Part shown: piece by piece, positions 61,669 to 64,000 of the stretch
Layout of the letters: every line of letters starts with the position of its first letter
Numbering within the stretch: position 1 is the stretch's first letter
Source: JAGQZY01 sp964588335
GTDB lineage: Bacteria; Bdellovibrionota; Bdellovibrionia; Bdellovibrionales; JAGQZY01
Assembly (NCBI GenBank): GCA_964588335.1
Contig: CAZPOV010000009.1
Coordinates: 1-64,000 of the forward strand
Length of the DNA stretch: 64,000 nucleotides
Reading direction: 5' to 3'
Made by a program: the position numbers and the translations under genes
Notes under the pieces: model-generated
Seen by the model: the letters and a program-made list of their open reading frames with translations, nothing else
What the model was told of the DNA's origin: nothing
Database searches by the model: none

Positions 61669-62319
61669 TCAATCCGAAGGGGGTGTGTCTGGCTGGTTGG
61701 CCGGATGCGCCTTTTTGAAGGCCGGATGTTCAAGACATTTTTCATTCACTCTTTGAATGGTGGGGAACATACTCATTTCCACTTGATAGCGTTCAGCGCT
61801 GAACACCTGAGGAATCAAAAAGCAATCGGCGACAGTGGGTTTGTCGCCAATCGAATACTCACCAGCGGTCTGTTTTGCTAAGGCTTCGTAGGATTCAAAT
61901 CCAAGAGTGATCCAATGTTGAATCCATTTCAATTTTTCGTCTTCGGAAAAGCCATGCTCTTTGACCAGTTTTTTCAAAACACTAAGGTTTTGTAGGGGCT
62001 GAATGTCAGAATTGATGATTTCACACAACTGCCGTGCACGCGCTCGTTCAAAGGGTGTGGTCGGATAAAGGTGGGATTCTCGAAAAATGGCTTCAAGATA
62101 CTCGATGATCGCCACCGATTGTGAAAGAACTTTTCCAGCATGTTCCAAGGTGGGGACTCGATGGGCTGGATTTAAAAATGTGTAGGCTTCCGTAAACTGC
62201 TGGCCACCGTCTTTTAAGAGGTGTACGGGGATGATCTCGTAATCCAAATTCTTTAAGTTCATAGCGATTCTGACGCGATAGGAACTCGAAGATCGAAAAT
62301 AACTATAAAGCCTAATCAT
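61669..62319 (-). CDS. maiA: Maleylacetoacetate isomerase (GST zeta class)
   Basis: This 216-residue enzyme isomerises maleylacetoacetate to fumarylacetoacetate in tyrosine breakdown, using glutathione. The zeta-class motif, usually SSCSxRVR, reads SSSSYRVR at residues 10-17, so the usual active-site Cys is a Ser. The GSH-binding segment HRVPTLEHAGKVLSQSVAII and C-terminal DKPTVADCFLIPQVFSAERY are present. It is divergent from the fumarylacetoacetase-family gene at 62451, with about 130 bp between start codons. Confidence 0.92.
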   Translation of the reverse strand: MIRLYSYFRSSSSYRVRIAMNLKNLDYEIIPVHLLKDGGQQFTEAYTFLNPAHRVPTLEHAGKVLSQSVAIIEYLEAIFRESHLYPTTPFERARARQLCEIINSDIQPLQNLSVLKKLVKEHGFSEDEKLKWIQHWITLGFESYEALAKQTAGEYSIGDKPTVADCFLIPQVFSAERYQVEMSMFPTIQRVNEKCLEHPAFKKAHPANQPDTPPSD

Positions 62320-62450
62320 ATCAACAATTTGTACCCTAGGTTTGAGGTTGCAAGCAATAGCAAATTCCTATAAAACCACCGAATAACTTGAATCACTTTA
62401 GTCCGGCCAATGAAACACAGTGTCGTGAAACAGCGAACAGAGGAGTGGGC

Positions 62451-63425
62451 ATGAAACTCGGAACCCTAAAAAGTAAATCCTATGATGGTGAGTTGGTTGT
62501 CGTCAGCCAAGACAATTCGAAGTACGTTAAAGTCCCAGATATCGCTCCCAGCTTCCGTTTGGCCGTTGAGAATTGGGCCAACTGCAAAGATCGCCTTAAG
62601 AAAGCTTATGAAGATTTAAACAGCGGTGAGCTTGAAGGTGAAGCTATGGACGAGAGTCTTTTCCACTCACCAATGCCTCGAACTTTTCAATGGGCTGATG
62701 GTTCCGCATTCTTACACCATGTCAAATTAGTACGAATGGCCCGAAATGCTGAGATGCCAGAGCGTCTTTACGAGGTTCCTTTGATGTACCAAGGGGGCGG
62801 TGATAATTTCTTAGCTCCTACCGAAGATATTCCCCAAATTGATTTTGCTCATGGCACTGACTTTGAAGGGGAAGTGGGCGTGATCACTGATTATGTGCCG
62901 ATGGGAACTTCGCCCGAAGAAGCTCTGTCAAAAATTCTTTTTCTAGTCATCATCAATGATGTTTCTTTGCGCGGATTGATTCCCGAAGAGCTTAAAGTAG
63001 GATTTGGTTTTTTTCATGGCAAGCCGTCTTCGGCCTTCGCTCCGTTTGCCGTCACTCCTGATGAATTGGGTGACAGCTGGAACAACGGACGGATCGAACT
63101 GCCATTGAACGTCGAATTCAATGACGAGTTCTTTGGTAAAGCCAATGGTAAAGAAATGCACTTTCATTTTGGTGAGTTGATTGCTCATGCGGCTAAAACC
63201 AGAAACCTGATGCCTGGAACCATTATTGGCAGTGGAACCGTTTCAAATGACGATCCCGAAGCGGGTTCCAGCTGTTTGGCTGAGCGACGCATGATTGAAA
63301 AAATCAATGATGGCGCCTTTAAAACTCCATTCATGAAAGTGGGAGACAAGGTGAAGATCTCGATGAAGGACGTTACCGGTAACGACCTTTTTGGAACCAT
63401 TGAACAGAAAGTCGTTCAAGCCTAA
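62451..63425 (+). CDS. Fumarylacetoacetate hydrolase family protein
   Basis: The ATG at 62451 has AGAGGAG upstream, giving 324 residues. An upstream in-frame TTG is less likely. The family core is visible: metal ligands in FEGEVGVITDYVP, FLVIINDVSLRGLI, the FFHGKPSSAFAPFAVTPDEL block, and GTIIGSGTVSNDDPEAGSSC. With maiA divergent beside it, hydrolysis of fumarylacetoacetate to fumarate and acetoacetate is the best guess. Other acylpyruvate hydrolase activities are possible. Confidence 0.88.
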   Translation: MKLGTLKSKSYDGELVVVSQDNSKYVKVPDIAPSFRLAVENWANCKDRLKKAYEDLNSGELEGEAMDESLFHSPMPRTFQWADGSAFLHHVKLVRMARNAEMPERLYEVPLMYQGGGDNFLAPTEDIPQIDFAHGTDFEGEVGVITDYVPMGTSPEEALSKILFLVIINDVSLRGLIPEELKVGFGFFHGKPSSAFAPFAVTPDELGDSWNNGRIELPLNVEFNDEFFGKANGKEMHFHFGELIAHAAKTRNLMPGTIIGSGTVSNDDPEAGSSCLAERRMIEKINDGAFKTPFMKVGDKVKISMKDVTGNDLFGTIEQKVVQA

Positions 63426-63427
63426 GA

Positions 63428-64000
63428 ATGGAAAAACTCGCCGACTTTGGTCCTCTCTACACGGAAACTCACCTCGGTCAGTTTCCGGTCGAGCCGTTGA
63501 ATACCTTTTCTAACATTCTGTTTTTCTTGGTGGCCATTTATTGGTTCACTCGGATTAAAATTCAAAAGCCCAGCGACTTTCAAAGATTTCTGAAAGTGTC
63601 TTTGCCGTTTTTACTGATTGGCTTTGTCGGTGGTACTGTCTATCACGCCACACGCTCCCACATTGTCTGGATGCTGATGGACGTGATCCCCATTTATATT
63701 TTGGGAGTGTTCGCCGGAATTTATCATTGGCGTTTAATTGGTGTGTCATTGCTGCAGATCATTGCGATTTTTGCCCTGTTGTTGGCGTTTCCACTTTTTG
63801 CACTTTGGACCTTTGTTCCCGAAAATCCGAATACACCCACCGTAGGATATGCCATTTTAGCCTTCCCCGTGGTTTTACCATTGTTCATCGATCAGTTTAA
63901 AACCCAGGGACAATACCTTTTTTTATTTTTAAGGCCCTTTATTTTGATTCTCATCGCTCTTTTGTTTCGGGCCGCAGATTTCACAGGCTGGGTGCATGAC
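63428..64000 (+). CDS. CREST-superfamily membrane hydrolase, N-terminal part (right edge)
   Basis: The ATG at 63428 lies two bases after the previous stop and the frame stays open to the window end (191 residues). The sequence ADFGPLYTETHLGQF, EPLNTFSNILFFLVAIYWF and GGTVYHATRSHIVWMLMDVI has the Ser/His/Asp pattern of alkaline ceramidase and related CREST metal-dependent membrane hydrolases. Seven helices are expected, and about six are seen. The remaining C-terminal histidines lie beyond the edge. Substrate unknown. Confidence 0.75.
   Translation, partial: MEKLADFGPLYTETHLGQFPVEPLNTFSNILFFLVAIYWFTRIKIQKPSDFQRFLKVSLPFLLIGFVGGTVYHATRSHIVWMLMDVIPIYILGVFAGIYHWRLIGVSLLQIIAIFALLLAFPLFALWTFVPENPNTPTVGYAILAFPVVLPLFIDQFKTQGQYLFLFLRPFILILIALLFRAADFTGWVHD

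Noticed and set aside
1..64000. CRISPR arrays, insertion sequences, tRNA genes and prophage
   Set aside because: No regularly spaced direct repeats, transposase or integrase genes, or cloverleaf sequences were recognised on reading both strands.

Overview
The window is chromosomal DNA from a Gram-negative bacterium, most likely a member of the Bdellovibrionota (Bdellovibrio-like). This is an inference from gene content: two short TIGR02147-type regulators, several lipoproteins carrying an FQNCG motif at the end of the signal peptide, a PrkA/YeaH/SpoVR stress operon without other sporulation genes, MreB beside a histidine kinase, an A2-type cytochrome oxidase operon with a cytochrome-c-fused subunit II, and many small secreted proteins of unknown function. 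Genes are densely packed on both strands. I found no insertion sequence, phage, CRISPR array, rRNA or tRNA.

Layout. 1-3 kb: the start of an unknown gene running off the left edge, a 570-bp non-coding stretch with hairpins and a 13-G tract, a small secreted protein and a sigma-54 activator. 3-12 kb: an MsbA-like ABC exporter, UvrA, a bifunctional penicillin-binding protein, a secreted coiled-coil protein and a small membrane protein. 12.1-18.6 kb: 6S RNA followed by a tight operon xseA-xseB-ispA-tlyA, a patatin-like lipoprotein whose catalytic residues are all replaced, and an Xaa-Pro aminopeptidase. 18.7-25.6 kb: a HAD phosphatase, a GNAT acetyltransferase with GlpD, an SCP2-like protein, MreB with a histidine kinase, and a GspG-like protein without a pilin leader. 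25.7-34.5 kb: two short TIGR02147 proteins, a membrane-anchored protein, LpoB with a COG3014-like TPR lipoprotein, an AI-2E-family transporter with an MscS channel, a DUF2254 protein and a secreted protein with a possible ADP-ribosyltransferase-like tail. 34.6-42.8 kb: a PhaR-type regulator, a large TPR lipoprotein, a LolB-like lipoprotein and the prkA-yeaH-spoVR operon.

43.0-64.0 kb: a tandem pair of paralogous FQNCG lipoproteins, each with a good sigma-54 (-24/-12) promoter; glnB-glnA; a gamma-glutamylcyclotransferase-like protein with TrmL; SecA; an acidic zinc-ribbon protein and a secreted coiled-coil protein; a BamE-like lipoprotein; the respiratory cluster (Sco, CoxB, CoxA, CoxC, CoxD, CtaB, CtaA) with its copper and heme A assembly factors; a GH99/GH71-like FQNCG lipoprotein; the divergent tyrosine-catabolism pair maiA and FAH-family hydrolase; and the start of a CREST-family membrane hydrolase cut by the right edge.

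Themes. Envelope biogenesis (PBP1A, LpoB, MreB, SecA, BamE-like, LolB-like, several lipoproteins) and aerobic respiration dominate. The most unusual items are the catalytically degenerate patatin lipoprotein, the duplicated sigma-54-driven lipoproteins, the secreted 478-residue protein, the soluble GspG-like protein and the hairpin that ends exactly at the PBP1A start codon.
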